From Bacillus sp. Marseille-Q1617 (GTDB lineage Bacteria; Bacillota; Bacilli; Bacillales; Bacillaceae_B): DNA of 64,000 nt. Where the stretch lies: contig NZ_CAHJXM010000001.1 in the NCBI RefSeq assembly GCF_903645295.1, positions 2,047,501 through 2,111,500 on the forward strand, given 5' to 3'. The position numbers and the translations under genes are program-made. This document shows, in pieces, positions 24,382-32,904 of the stretch (position 1 is its first letter; every line of letters begins with the position of its first letter). A model generated the notes under the pieces. That model searched no databases. It saw only the letters and a list, made by a program, of their open reading frames with translations, and was not told where the DNA came from.

Positions 24382-24564
24382 ATGCGAGAAAATAAAGATC
24401 AAATAAAGGGAAAGCGTAAGCAAACTAAGGGAGATTTAAAGAAAACCTGGGGAAAACTTACGATGGATGATCAAAAAATTGCAGAAGGCGAACGCAGCAA
24501 GGATAAAGGTAAGATTCAAGAAAAGGTTGGCGATGTAAAAGAATCTTTAAAGAAAAGTTGGTAG
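24382..24564 (+). CDS. csbD: CsbD-family general stress protein, copy 1
   Basis: 60 residues, very hydrophilic, rich in Lys, Asp and Glu, with the CsbD pattern KDQIKGKRKQTKGDLKK and GKLTMDDQ, then KGKIQEK.GDVKES. Function is unknown beyond membership of the general stress response. ATG 24382 follows GAGGTTG. It is about 85 percent identical in DNA, by eye, to the copy at 26100, so the two come from a fairly recent duplication. A terminator follows. Confidence 0.88.
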   Translation: MRENKDQIKGKRKQTKGDLKKTWGKLTMDDQKIAEGERSKDKGKIQEKVGDVKESLKKSW

Positions 24565-24614
24565 CTTCAATATGGTGTTTGACCCGATGGCGTTAAACAC
24601 CACTGTACATCAAT

Positions 24615-24662
24615 AAAGGACGATTTCCTACTTCTAACAGCAGGAAATCGTCCTTTATTTTT
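24615..24662. terminator. terminator after csbD copy 1
   Basis: AAAGGACGATTTCCT pairs perfectly with AGGAAATCGTCCTTT over a 12-base loop and is followed by ATTTTTTT. Confidence 0.93.
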
Positions 24663-24784
24663 TTGTAATCGAGTTTTAAAGATATGTTTTCAGTTGGAAT
24701 TGTCGGGATGTATGCTTCCCCTATTAAGTCCTCCATCCTCCGATGTTGATGATCCTCTCGCTCCCTGCTCCTTTTTTTCTTCTT

Positions 24785-24895
24785 TCATTCAATCAGAACC
24801 GCTGCAAAAACGGTATGTTCCTTATACCGTAAAACTGCGCAGTCATGCTCAAAGTATGGCAGCTCACCCGTTTTAATTGCTACATAGATATGATC
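24785..24895 (-). pseudogene. decayed fragment of a class A beta-lactamase-fold gene
   Basis: On the minus strand about 36 codons read HIYVAIKTGELP, EHDCAVLRYKEHTV and AAVLIE before a TGA. This matches the KTG region of the intact gene at 26400-27203 (HIYVANKTGELP, EHDCAILRHKEHTV, AAVLID) in protein and closely in DNA. Nothing of the N-terminal half, including the active-site Ser, is left, and no start is present. It lies downstream of csbD copy 1 in the same convergent arrangement that the intact gene has with csbD copy 2. Confidence 0.8.
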
Positions 24896-24930
24896 CAGAT
24901 GATGGTGTCAAACATTTCATCTACTTCTGG

Positions 24931-25938
24931 CTAGACTTTTCTGCTTACTGCTTGAGGAGGTTCTTCAAACCATTTCTCCTTTATTGCTAACAGCAAACCC
25001 AGTCCGTAAAACTTCTTCATATCATCGGATATTTTGCCTAGTTTTAAAATAATATCTGTCCTTAAACTGGAGGTCATAGCTTGGTTCACCATGTTGAAAC
25101 AGAATATCCCCAAACAAGTATTCACAAAAAACAGCATTAACTTATCAGAGAATGGAGAAATACCTATATTGGACATTTTATAGTCTCCTGATGCTGATAC
25201 GGGAATATTTTCTTTATCCAGTATTTCTTGAAGCTGATGTAATACTTTATCGATCTGATCTCTGCCTTTACCAAAGTGTTTCTTTACCTCTTTTGCTTTG
25301 GCAAACTGACTAAAAGTGACAAATACCATTTTTGAAAACTGTGCTCTATGGATAATTCTTGACAAGTTGGCAATTTCAGCAGTGTTCAAAGATCTTGAGG
25401 CACCCAGAAAACCATTGAGATAAATCATGGAATCAGCAAATTCCACTTCACTGTCTATTTCTATTTGTGGAGGTCTTAAATATACTCCTTGTGATAGCAT
25501 GATTTGTACAATTTCATTCTGGACTTCCACAGTGAACTCAATGTTTTTTTGGAAATGATCTCGTATCTTCTTTTTAGTGCAGTCTGATAAGGCAGATGGA
25601 TATGTACTCATGGAAAGATGTGTTGTATCAAAACAGATATACAATATAAATGTGTCTGAAAACACTTTAGGTGCATTCACATTTACATCTTTATCGGTAA
25701 ATCCAAGAGGAATGGTAAGATTCTCTTGGATAAAAACCTCCTCTAGTTCTTTTATATTAACTTGGGATTGATTTAACAGCTTTCCTATCACTTGTTTTAT
25801 TTCGTCATTTTCCGTGCTTACATGCAAATACTCAAAGAGCCTTCGATCCATACTGTTCTTCAAATATGAAGACCAAAGGTTAGAAACCTCATTCACGGTC
25901 AAATCTCCAAAAGGCATGTTATTTATTGCATCACTCAT
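24931..25938 (-). CDS. DUF3231 family protein
   Basis: About 335 residues, built of two similar alpha-helical halves, each with the helical bundle pattern of DUF3231, a family common in spore-forming Bacilli and of unknown function. Segments such as LWSSYLKNSMDRR in the first half and IIHRAQFSKMVFVTF in the second are typical. No signal peptide. The start is ATG 25938, nine bases after AAAGGAG; a GTG at 25944 is too close. It lies between the two csbD copies and reads against both. Confidence 0.75.
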   Translation of the reverse strand: MSDAINNMPFGDLTVNEVSNLWSSYLKNSMDRRLFEYLHVSTENDEIKQVIGKLLNQSQVNIKELEEVFIQENLTIPLGFTDKDVNVNAPKVFSDTFILYICFDTTHLSMSTYPSALSDCTKKKIRDHFQKNIEFTVEVQNEIVQIMLSQGVYLRPPQIEIDSEVEFADSMIYLNGFLGASRSLNTAEIANLSRIIHRAQFSKMVFVTFSQFAKAKEVKKHFGKGRDQIDKVLHQLQEILDKENIPVSASGDYKMSNIGISPFSDKLMLFFVNTCLGIFCFNMVNQAMTSSLRTDIILKLGKISDDMKKFYGLGLLLAIKEKWFEEPPQAVSRKV

Positions 25939-26033
25939 GTTCACACACTCCTTTATATGTAGTTTTCCGTATATACAATTATTTATTTATAGAAAGTTTA
26001 AAGTAATTGGTATATCTTTCTGATTGGTTTTTC

Positions 26034-26059
26034 GTTTATTCTCTTTGACTCAAGGATAT
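26034..26059 (+). promoter_or_regulatory. sigma-B-like promoter of csbD copy 2
   Basis: GTTTAT (26034-26039), a 14-base spacer, then GGATAT (26054-26059). The boxes and spacing match those ahead of csbD copy 1, though the spacer sequences differ. Confidence 0.65.
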
Positions 26060-26099
26060 AGATTAATAAAACAAAAATACTAAAAGTGAGGTTGATAAT

Positions 26100-26282
26100 A
26101 TGAAGGAAAATAAAGATCAAATGAAAGGTAAGCGTAAGCAAACAGAGGGAGATTTAAAGAAAACCTGGGGAAAACTTACGATGGATGATCAAAAAGTCGG
26201 AGAAGGCGAGCGCGACAAGGATAAAGGTAAAATTCAAGAAAATTTCGGCGATGTGAAGGAATCCATCAAGAAAAGTTGGTAG
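26100..26282 (+). CDS. csbD: CsbD-family general stress protein, copy 2
   Basis: 60 residues, differing from copy 1 at about ten positions, with the same KGDLKKTWGKLTMDDQK-type core (EGDLKK here). ATG 26100 follows AGTGAGG. It ends at a 21-bp hairpin and converges with the beta-lactamase-fold gene. Role as for copy 1: a stress-induced small protein of unknown mechanism. Confidence 0.9.
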   Translation: MKENKDQMKGKRKQTEGDLKKTWGKLTMDDQKVGEGERDKDKGKIQENFGDVKESIKKSW

Positions 26283-26329
26283 CTGTACTTGACCTTATAA
26301 GCGTGGAAGCAACATCTCACATGCTCTTA

Positions 26330-26377
26330 AAAAGGAGGATTCACCTGTTTACGAAAAAACAGGTGAATCCTCCTTTT
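26330..26377. terminator. 21-bp perfect hairpin between csbD copy 2 and the dpp-ykf operon end
   Basis: AAAAGGAGGATTCACCTGTTT pairs without mismatch with its partner at 26357-26377 over a six-base loop. A and T runs at the ends make it usable from both sides. Confidence 0.95.
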
Positions 26378-26399
26378 AGGAATGTTAATATTCTTAGAC

Positions 26400-27203
26400 T
26401 TACCCAGTAAATCCCTCCATCATATATTCATTCAAATATTCCCCTATCCTCGCCAGCACTTCACTTCCTGTTCCATTATCCTTCAGTCCATCAATCAAAA
26501 CCGCAGCATAGACTGTATGTTCCTTATGCCGTAAAATCGCGCAGTCATGCTCAACGCCCGGCAGCTCACCTGTTTTATTTGCTACATAGATATGTTCACG
26601 GTTTATCTTTGCCGGTAACTTTTGATTAAATTGCTGGTTATGAAGCATCTTCAGCATCGACTCACGGCTGTTTGCATGAAACATTCCATCCTTATCAATG
26701 GCCTTTAAGCAGGTAAGAGCATCCCTGGCAGACATCTGATTATCGACCCCTGATTGCAATGCATCTAAATCCATCAGTTTACGATTTAATTCTGTTTCTT
26801 TCAGTCCGAGTCGTTTGCACATTTCATTGACTGCAGTCATCCCTATTCGGTCGATCAGAAGGTTGGTTGCCGTGTTATCGGATACAATGATCATCAATGT
26901 GAGCAAATCATGGATTGTCACTTTTGAATGCTGTGACAAGTGGCTGAGGACCCCTGCCCCGCCCACTTTTTCAGGTTGGGGAACAGGAATGATCTCATCA
27001 GGATGAAGTTTACCATCTTGAATCTGAAAGAAGCCTTGGAGTAAGATCGGAAGTTTGATTAAGCTGGCTGCTGATAATTGCACTTCGCTATTATGCTTTA
27101 TGGAGCATGTGGAAAGCTCGATGGCTAAACTGACACGGCCTTGACCTTCATCTATCACTCTTTGAATCTTTTCCTCCAACACTTTAGCTTTGAACACATC
27201 CAT
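26400..27203 (-). CDS. class A beta-lactamase-fold serine hydrolase, no signal peptide
   Basis: 267 residues. All class A motifs are present: SLIK (Ser47, Lys50), SDN (108-110), E136-T-E-L-N140 in the omega-loop position, and KTG (210-212). The N-terminus ([14 protein letters not shown]) is a charged helix with no secretion signal, so the protein should stay in the cytoplasm, unlike true resistance beta-lactamases. Its ATG overlaps the ykfD stop by one base (TAATG), so it is translationally coupled to the murein-peptide operon. A peptidase, esterase or amidase acting on imported murein fragments is more likely than penicillin resistance, but this is inference. A decayed partial copy lies at 24785-24895. 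Confidence 0.85.
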   Translation of the reverse strand: MDVFKAKVLEEKIQRVIDEGQGRVSLAIELSTCSIKHNSEVQLSAASLIKLPILLQGFFQIQDGKLHPDEIIPVPQPEKVGGAGVLSHLSQHSKVTIHDLLTLMIIVSDNTATNLLIDRIGMTAVNEMCKRLGLKETELNRKLMDLDALQSGVDNQMSARDALTCLKAIDKDGMFHANSRESMLKMLHNQQFNQKLPAKINREHIYVANKTGELPGVEHDCAILRHKEHTVYAAVLIDGLKDNGTGSEVLARIGEYLNEYMMEGFTG

Positions 27204-28207
27204 TATTTCGTCGCTGCCACTTCATCATGATCTTTTCGTATCGTCTTATCATACAGATGACAAGCTACATAGTGATTTTCCTCCACCTCATGCCATTTCG
27301 GCACAACCGACGCACAGGCCTCCATCGCGGCAGGGCACCTGGTGCGGAACACACAGCCGCTCGGGGGATTTATGGCACTCGGGATCTCCCCCTTCAGGAT
27401 CATCCTTTCCCGCTCATCCTCTATATCCGGGTCCGGAATCGGAATCGCTGATAGCAAGGCTTGCGAATAAGGGTGCAGAGGCTTCTTATACAATTCATTG
27501 CTGTCAGTCAACTCGACGATGTGACCGAGATACATAACGCCGATCCTGTCGCTGATATGCTTCACCATGGAGAGGTCATGAGCGATGAAAAGGAAGGTCA
27601 ATCCCTTTTCATCCTGAAGCTTTTTCAACAAATTGACGATTTGCGCCTGTACGGATACATCGAGTGCCGAAATGGGTTCATCTGCAATGATGAATTCGGG
27701 GTCCAGGGCCAGAGCACGGGCTATCCCTATCCGCTGTCTCTGTCCGCCGCTGAACTCATGAGGATACCGGTTCGCATGATCACGATTCAGTCCCACATCT
27801 TCAAGAAGCTGATAGATCCGCTCCAACCGTTCTTTTTTATCCTTGTATAACCCATGGGCATCCATTGGCTCCGAGATGATTTCACGTACGGTCGACCTGG
27901 GATTCAGCGAGGCGTACGGATCTTGGAAAATCATCTGCATCTTCCCGTAAAACGACCGCTTTTCCTTTTCCGTCAGGGTATGGACATTCTTCCCACTATA
28001 CGATACTTCTCCATCTGTTGCGTCGTAGAGTCCGATGATGGTCCGACCGGTAGTGGACTTTCCACACCCGGATTCCCCGACGAGTCCAAAGGTTTCACCT
28101 TTATAAATGTCAAAAGAGACGTTGTCCACTGCCTTCAGCACTTTCCCTTTATCAAGGGTGAAATATTTCTTCAGATTATTGACTTCCAGTAGCTTTTGAC
28201 TTTTCAC
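27203..28207 (-). CDS. ykfD: murein/oligopeptide ABC importer ATPase YkfD (OppF/DppF type)
   Basis: About 334 residues. Walker [10 protein letters not shown], signature [15 protein letters not shown], Walker [15 protein letters not shown], and the C-terminal oligopeptide-type extension with [14 protein letters not shown], whose Cys residues are typical of Opp/Dpp ATPases and may hold an Fe-S cluster. It is the second ATPase partner for DppD. The start is GTG 28207, overlapping the ykfC stop by four bases (GTGA); the frame to 28249 lies inside ykfC. Same position as ykfD in B. subtilis. Confidence 0.92.
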   Translation of the reverse strand: MKSQKLLEVNNLKKYFTLDKGKVLKAVDNVSFDIYKGETFGLVGESGCGKSTTGRTIIGLYDATDGEVSYSGKNVHTLTEKEKRSFYGKMQMIFQDPYASLNPRSTVREIISEPMDAHGLYKDKKERLERIYQLLEDVGLNRDHANRYPHEFSGGQRQRIGIARALALDPEFIIADEPISALDVSVQAQIVNLLKKLQDEKGLTFLFIAHDLSMVKHISDRIGVMYLGHIVELTDSNELYKKPLHPYSQALLSAIPIPDPDIEDERERMILKGEIPSAINPPSGCVFRTRCPAAMEACASVVPKWHEVEENHYVACHLYDKTIRKDHDEVAATK

Positions 28208-29130
28208 GATGCATCCCCCGTCTCCTGCCAGTAGCGTCTTGCTGCACAAAGTTCCTTTTCATAATAGGTCCCTTTGAGTGTGATGATTTCAATCGTCTTA
28301 CCAGTATTAGGCGAATGGATCATCTGGCCATCACCGTAATAAATGCCAACATGGTGAATGCTCCCCTTCCCTTCTTCATAAGCAAAGAAAAGAAGGTCAC
28401 CCGGTTTTAAATCATCAAGCGGAATATCTTCCCCTTTCTTTGCCTGGTCGCCAGCGTCCCGGGGGATCAGATACCCATTTGCTTTGCACATTGAATAACT
28501 AAACCCTGAACAATCGAATCCGTAACTGCTCATGCCTCCCCACAAGTAAGGGAGATCAAGGAAGGCTTCTCCTGATTTTACGATATCCATTCCTTTGCCT
28601 TTTCCGTCCTTAACAGCTCCGCTGGAGACACTTACATTTTCACCCTCTAGATAATGTATCCCCAATGGTGTGCGCACCATAATCCGGTTTCCGTCTTCCC
28701 GCTCAATAGGAAGGGAGGTTAAGAAACTCAGTTCAAGTTCTTTTACCCCATCTACTGTGAACAAATCGGCGAATTTGCTTGTTACAATGGCAAACGGACC
28801 CGTTTCCGTCTGGGTATCCTGTTTGCTGAGCTGGACGGTGGGAACCCAGCCTGGATATCCCCTCTCGTCTTTTGAGGATGCCTGGTCCAGGACGATTACA
28901 TGGGACCAGCCTTCTTTTTCTTCGAGCACCAATACCTCCTGACCGAATAATGCTTGCGACTGGATGCGGTTCTCATCACATAGGGCAAGTCTTGTTTCGT
29001 GTGTTAAGGAGTCGAGCCATCTTTCAATGTTTACAGGGTTGGATACAGCGTCTGCATCGACTCCGCGAGCTGAATCAGGTGATGTCCAAACCGTTGCTAC
29101 CGGTACATTGACTGCGGTTTTATTTTTCAT
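28204..29130 (-). CDS. ykfC: gamma-D-glutamyl-L-diamino acid endopeptidase YkfC (NlpC/P60)
   Basis: About 308 residues: SH3-like domains in the first 170 residues, then an NlpC/P60 domain with Cys207 in FDCSGF, His260 in HHVGIY and His272 in MIHSPNTG as the Cys-His-His site. It cuts free murein peptides between D-Glu and the diamino acid. There is no signal peptide, which fits a cytoplasmic recycling enzyme. The start is ATG 29130 after TGGAGG; the frame to 29175 overlaps ykfB. It follows ykfB by 19 bases. Confidence 0.93.
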   Translation of the reverse strand: MKNKTAVNVPVATVWTSPDSARGVDADAVSNPVNIERWLDSLTHETRLALCDENRIQSQALFGQEVLVLEEKEGWSHVIVLDQASSKDERGYPGWVPTVQLSKQDTQTETGPFAIVTSKFADLFTVDGVKELELSFLTSLPIEREDGNRIMVRTPLGIHYLEGENVSVSSGAVKDGKGKGMDIVKSGEAFLDLPYLWGGMSSYGFDCSGFSYSMCKANGYLIPRDAGDQAKKGEDIPLDDLKPGDLLFFAYEEGKGSIHHVGIYYGDGQMIHSPNTGKTIEIITLKGTYYEKELCAARRYWQETGDAS

Positions 29131-29149
29131 ATGTATTCCTCCATTTACT

Positions 29150-30232
29150 TTAATGAATTTGTACTGATTTAACACCTAGACCAGGAGAGTCGGGAATGGT
29201 GATCGTTCTGCCTTTATATTGAATACCTCCTGCTACGATGTCTTCTGAAAGCATCAACGGGGCATCAAAGTCAAATCTTGTGATATTCTTTTTACTTGCT
29301 GCGAAATGAGCAGCCGCCGTTATACCAAGGCGGGTTTCGATCATACTTCCCACCATGCATTCCACCCCGCAGATTTCAGCCAGATTGTTGATTTTTTGTG
29401 CTTGATAGATTCCGCCTGCCTTCATCAATTTGATATTCATGAGATCTGCACTTCGTGTTTTCAAGACCTGAAATGCCTGCTGCGGGGAAAACACGCTTTC
29501 ATCCGCCATGATGAGCGTATCGACATTGTCCGTTACTTTTTTCAATCCTTCTATGTCATGTGCCGGGACGGGCTGCTCCACCAACTCGATATTCAGGTGC
29601 AGGTCTTCCATTTTTCGAATGGCGCGCACAGCTGCTTTGGCTTCCCAACCCTGATTTGCATCGAGGCGGATCTTGATCGAGTCCCCGATAACCTGCCGGA
29701 TCGCCTGAATGCGTTTGATGTCTGTCCCGATTTCATCTTTTCCCACCTTTATCTTCAGAACATTAAAGCCCCTCATGCTGTAAAGCAAGGCATCTTCAGC
29801 CATTTCCGAAGGACTGTTCACACTGACGGTATAGTCGGTTTCCAACGTATTGCGGTACCCGCCTAAATATTGATAGAGCGGGAGTCTGCTATGCTGGGCC
29901 AGGCAGTCATAGACGGCCATATCGACAGCAGCCTTTGCACTTTGATTTCCTACCAGGAGCTTATGCATATCCTGGAAAATAGATTCATGGTTTAATAGGC
30001 ATCTTCCCACAAGGGCAGGCTTCAGGACGTCAAGGATGGCCGATTCGATACTTTTTAGGCTTTCACCTGTAATGACCAGGGTGGGAGGGGCTTCTCCCCA
30101 GCCTGTGATCCCGTTGTCACACACCATCCTGACACCGATTGCTTCAGCAGTATGCACGGTTCGCAGAGCCGTCTTGAATGGTGTATGCAATGGGACTGAT
30201 ACGCGGAACGTTTCAACCTGTACGATATTCAT
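29150..30232 (-). CDS. ykfB: L-Ala-D/L-Glu epimerase YkfB
   Basis: 360 residues of the enolase superfamily. The acid/base Lys162 is in KIKVGK, the metal ligands are Asp191 (RLDANQ), Glu219 (LVEQPV) and Asp244 (MADES), and Lys268 is in NIKLMKAGG, the same numbering as the characterised B. subtilis enzyme. It inverts Glu in the L-Ala-D-Glu released from murein peptides so that normal peptidases can cut it. The start overlaps the ykfA stop by four bases. Confidence 0.96.
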   Translation of the reverse strand: MNIVQVETFRVSVPLHTPFKTALRTVHTAEAIGVRMVCDNGITGWGEAPPTLVITGESLKSIESAILDVLKPALVGRCLLNHESIFQDMHKLLVGNQSAKAAVDMAVYDCLAQHSRLPLYQYLGGYRNTLETDYTVSVNSPSEMAEDALLYSMRGFNVLKIKVGKDEIGTDIKRIQAIRQVIGDSIKIRLDANQGWEAKAAVRAIRKMEDLHLNIELVEQPVPAHDIEGLKKVTDNVDTLIMADESVFSPQQAFQVLKTRSADLMNIKLMKAGGIYQAQKINNLAEICGVECMVGSMIETRLGITAAAHFAASKKNITRFDFDAPLMLSEDIVAGGIQYKGRTITIPDSPGLGVKSVQIH

Positions 30233-31170
30233 GACTCGTCAACCTCCCCTTTTATGCCGCTTTCGACTATGAGTGTTTTCTCTTTTGTATTCATTCTGCC
30301 AACCGAGCCGACCGGAATGGCGAGACAAGGAGAAGAGTGGCCGATGAGGAACCCTTTCATTGCCGGCTTATCCGCTGGCTTTATATGCTCTTCAAACAAT
30401 TGATCCAAGGTAAGGGACTCTTTTCTCTTATCAGGTCCGCAGTTTTTGAAATCACCTATGATGATCCCTTCTGCATCCTGGAATTTACCCGCCATCTTTA
30501 TCTGGTTCAGCATGCGGTCAACTTTATACGGCTCCTCATCAATATCTTCTATGAAGAAGATTTTCCCTTTCGTATCCACTTCATATTCAGTCCCCAGTGT
30601 ACTGACTAATAGTGTCAGGTTGCCTCCGATGACCGGACCGCTTGCGTTACCCTCCACTACAGTGTGAAGAGGAGAGGATTTATGAGTAAACTCAACATTC
30701 TTTGTTTCAAAAAGCTGCCCGAAAGACTGCTTGGTTAACTCATGAACATCCGGTAAACCAACATCCGAGCTCAGCATTGGTCCATGGAATGTCACGAGGC
30801 CCGTTTTTTGGTGAATGGCTGTATGTAGAAACGTAATATCACTATATCCCCAAAAAATCTTTGGGTTTCTTGCAATCAGCTCATAGTCAAGCTTTGACAC
30901 GAGCCGCCCTGTTCCATATCCGCCGCACGCACAAATAATCGCATTGATCGCTGAATCCGAAAACATAGTATGTATATCTTCTGCCCGCTCTTCATCCGTC
31001 CCTGCTAAATAGCCATATTCATTAAGAACAGACGAGCCCATCTTCACGACTAGACCCAATCCTTCAAGAAACGTTATCGCTTTTTCCAATGCTTCTTTTT
31101 TAGGCGGACTTGCAGGAGCAACGATTCCGACTGTATCACCATGTTTCAGCTTTGAAGCTTTTATGGCCAC
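30229..31170 (-). CDS. ykfA: murein peptide LD-carboxypeptidase YkfA (S66 family)
   Basis: 313 residues. The S66 nucleophile is Ser110 in FWGYSDIT; conserved blocks GDTVGIVAPAS, ACGGYGTGRL and VIGGNLTLLVSTLGTEYE carry the fold, and the Glu and His of the triad lie in the second half (FIEDIDEE and GFLIGHSSPCLA regions). It removes the terminal D-Ala from imported murein tetrapeptides in the cytoplasm. It begins the ykf part of the operon, 76 bases after dppE, and a hairpin lies in that gap. Confidence 0.95.
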   Translation of the reverse strand: MAIKASKLKHGDTVGIVAPASPPKKEALEKAITFLEGLGLVVKMGSSVLNEYGYLAGTDEERAEDIHTMFSDSAINAIICACGGYGTGRLVSKLDYELIARNPKIFWGYSDITFLHTAIHQKTGLVTFHGPMLSSDVGLPDVHELTKQSFGQLFETKNVEFTHKSSPLHTVVEGNASGPVIGGNLTLLVSTLGTEYEVDTKGKIFFIEDIDEEPYKVDRMLNQIKMAGKFQDAEGIIIGDFKNCGPDKRKESLTLDQLFEEHIKPADKPAMKGFLIGHSSPCLAIPVGSVGRMNTKEKTLIVESGIKGEVDES

Positions 31171-31194
31171 CTTTCTTCACCCCTTTAGTAGAAA

Positions 31195-31238
31195 AAGAGG
31201 GAGGAGACTCTTAAAAAGAGCCCTCTCCACTCCGTTTT
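31195..31238 (-). terminator. hairpin between dppE and ykfA
   Basis: On the minus strand GGAG-GGGCTCTT pairs with AAGAG-CTCC around a T loop and a CTCTTTTTC tail follows. Inside an operon it may trim or partly terminate the transcript and keep dppE mRNA more abundant than the ykf part. Confidence 0.5.
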
Positions 31239-31246
31239 TACTCACC

Positions 31247-32869
31247 TTATTTTTTATCTGCCCATTTTAATTCCATGTATCCGACTGGATGGCGAACGAT
31301 CCCCGAAACATCTTCGTTTTGTAAGTATACGTAGTTATAGAAGTGAATAGGAATAATCGGCATATCTTCCATCAAAATCTTTTCTGCTTTATACATTAAT
31401 TCAAAGCGTTTCTCTTCGTCTGCTTCATTTTTCGCCTGCTTGATCAAATTATCATACTCTGTATTGCTCCAGGCTGTACGGTTCATGGAATGACCCGTCT
31501 GGAAGTTTTCAAGGAAGTTGATCGGATCCCCGTAGTCAGCAAGGAAAGAGCTTCGTGATAGTTGGAACTTGCCAGCTTTTTGCTCATCCTGGAATACATT
31601 CCATTCCATATTCGCTAATTTCACATCCACATCCAGGTTCTCTTTGAACATTTGTTGAAGTGCTTCGGCTATTTTTTGGTGAGTATCACTTGTACTGTAG
31701 GTCAAGGTGACTTCAGGAAGCTTGTCATAACCCTCTTCTTCCAATCCTTTTTCGAGTAATGACTTTGCTTCTTCGATATTTGTTTTGACAAGGTCACCGC
31801 TTGTTTCGCGGAAGTCATTACCGGACGGATCATTGAATCCGCTTGATACGAAACCATATGCCGGCTTTTCCTTATTCTTCGTTACGAAGTCGACCATTTG
31901 CTGCTGATCGACAGCCATTGCAAATGCTTTACGGATGTTTTTGTTCTGGAAAGGTTCTTTATCTAGGTTGAAGCGGTAGAAATAGGTGCCTGCCTGATCT
32001 TCAACGTTCACTTTACCTTCCTCGAACAGTTGTTTACTCAAGTCAGCGGGTACATCTGACGTATCAAGTTCCCCTGTTTTATACAATTGATAATCGGTAT
32101 TTGAATCATTGACCATTGCCCAGTTCACTTTGTCCAATTTAACGGAGTCTGCATCCCAATACTGCTCATTCTTTTCCATCACGAAGTGGCTGTCATGCTC
32201 CCACTCTGTTAATTTGAATGGTCCATTCGCTACAAACGTATCCGCTTCTGCAAACCATTCAGGGTTTTCCTTTGCCACTTTTTCATTGATCGGGAAGAAA
32301 GCGGGATTGGAAATGACACTCAAGAAGTATGCTTGCGGGCTTGTCAGCGTCACTTCAAACGTTTTCTCATCCACAGCTTTGACCTTCACTTCATCTGCTG
32401 AGCCTTCACCATTATTGAAGGCTTCTCCACCTTCGATGAAATAACCAAGGAATGCAGCCGGCGACCCTGTTTCCGGATCTAACAATCGTTTCCACGCGAA
32501 TACAAAATCACCCGCGGTTACATCATCGCCATTTGACCATTTAGCATTGTCGCGGATATGGAATGTGTATACTTTCCCATCTTCAGAGACATCCCATTTC
32601 TCGGCCATGGCGCCTTCAGGCTCATGATCTGCGTTCAAGCGTGTCAATCCTTCCATCAAATTGTTTAACGCTGTCCATGAATAGGAATCAAATCCGATAG
32701 GCGGGTCAAATGATGTCGGTTCAGCACCATTGTTCAAGTACAGTACCTTTTCCCTGTTTTCCTTACTGTCCTTGCTGCCTTCTTCTTTCCCGGCATCCTG
32801 TGTCGCAGTACATGCAGCCAATACAAATAGAAGTAAACCCATTAAACATAACGATACTACCTTTTTCAT
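31247..32869 (-). CDS. dppE: dipeptide/oligopeptide-binding lipoprotein DppE
   Basis: 540 residues. A lipoprotein signal ends at the lipobox LAAC (Cys20). The mature part is an SBP_5 (OppA/DppA-type) binding protein with NNGAEPTSFDP near its start, YTFHIRDNAKWSNGD, and repeated lobes ending VGYMELKW. It captures peptides outside the cell for DppBC. The ATG follows GGGGGAG. It has its own short gap after dppD (35 bases). Confidence 0.94.
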   Translation of the reverse strand: MKKVVSLCLMGLLLFVLAACTATQDAGKEEGSKDSKENREKVLYLNNGAEPTSFDPPIGFDSYSWTALNNLMEGLTRLNADHEPEGAMAEKWDVSEDGKVYTFHIRDNAKWSNGDDVTAGDFVFAWKRLLDPETGSPAAFLGYFIEGGEAFNNGEGSADEVKVKAVDEKTFEVTLTSPQAYFLSVISNPAFFPINEKVAKENPEWFAEADTFVANGPFKLTEWEHDSHFVMEKNEQYWDADSVKLDKVNWAMVNDSNTDYQLYKTGELDTSDVPADLSKQLFEEGKVNVEDQAGTYFYRFNLDKEPFQNKNIRKAFAMAVDQQQMVDFVTKNKEKPAYGFVSSGFNDPSGNDFRETSGDLVKTNIEEAKSLLEKGLEEEGYDKLPEVTLTYSTSDTHQKIAEALQQMFKENLDVDVKLANMEWNVFQDEQKAGKFQLSRSSFLADYGDPINFLENFQTGHSMNRTAWSNTEYDNLIKQAKNEADEEKRFELMYKAEKILMEDMPIIPIHFYNYVYLQNEDVSGIVRHPVGYMELKWADKK

Positions 32870-32904
32870 CTTTCTCCCCCTCTTTGTTTTTTTCTATCAC
32901 TCTA

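Noticed and set aside
24694..24876. A 60-codon plus-strand frame after csbD copy 1
   Set aside because: It lies antisense to the lactamase remnant, has no good ribosome site, and its composition is not protein-like.
26400..27203. Acquired antibiotic-resistance beta-lactamase
   Set aside because: There is no signal peptide or regulator, and the start is coupled to ykfD, so the gene belongs to the peptide operon rather than to a resistance cassette.
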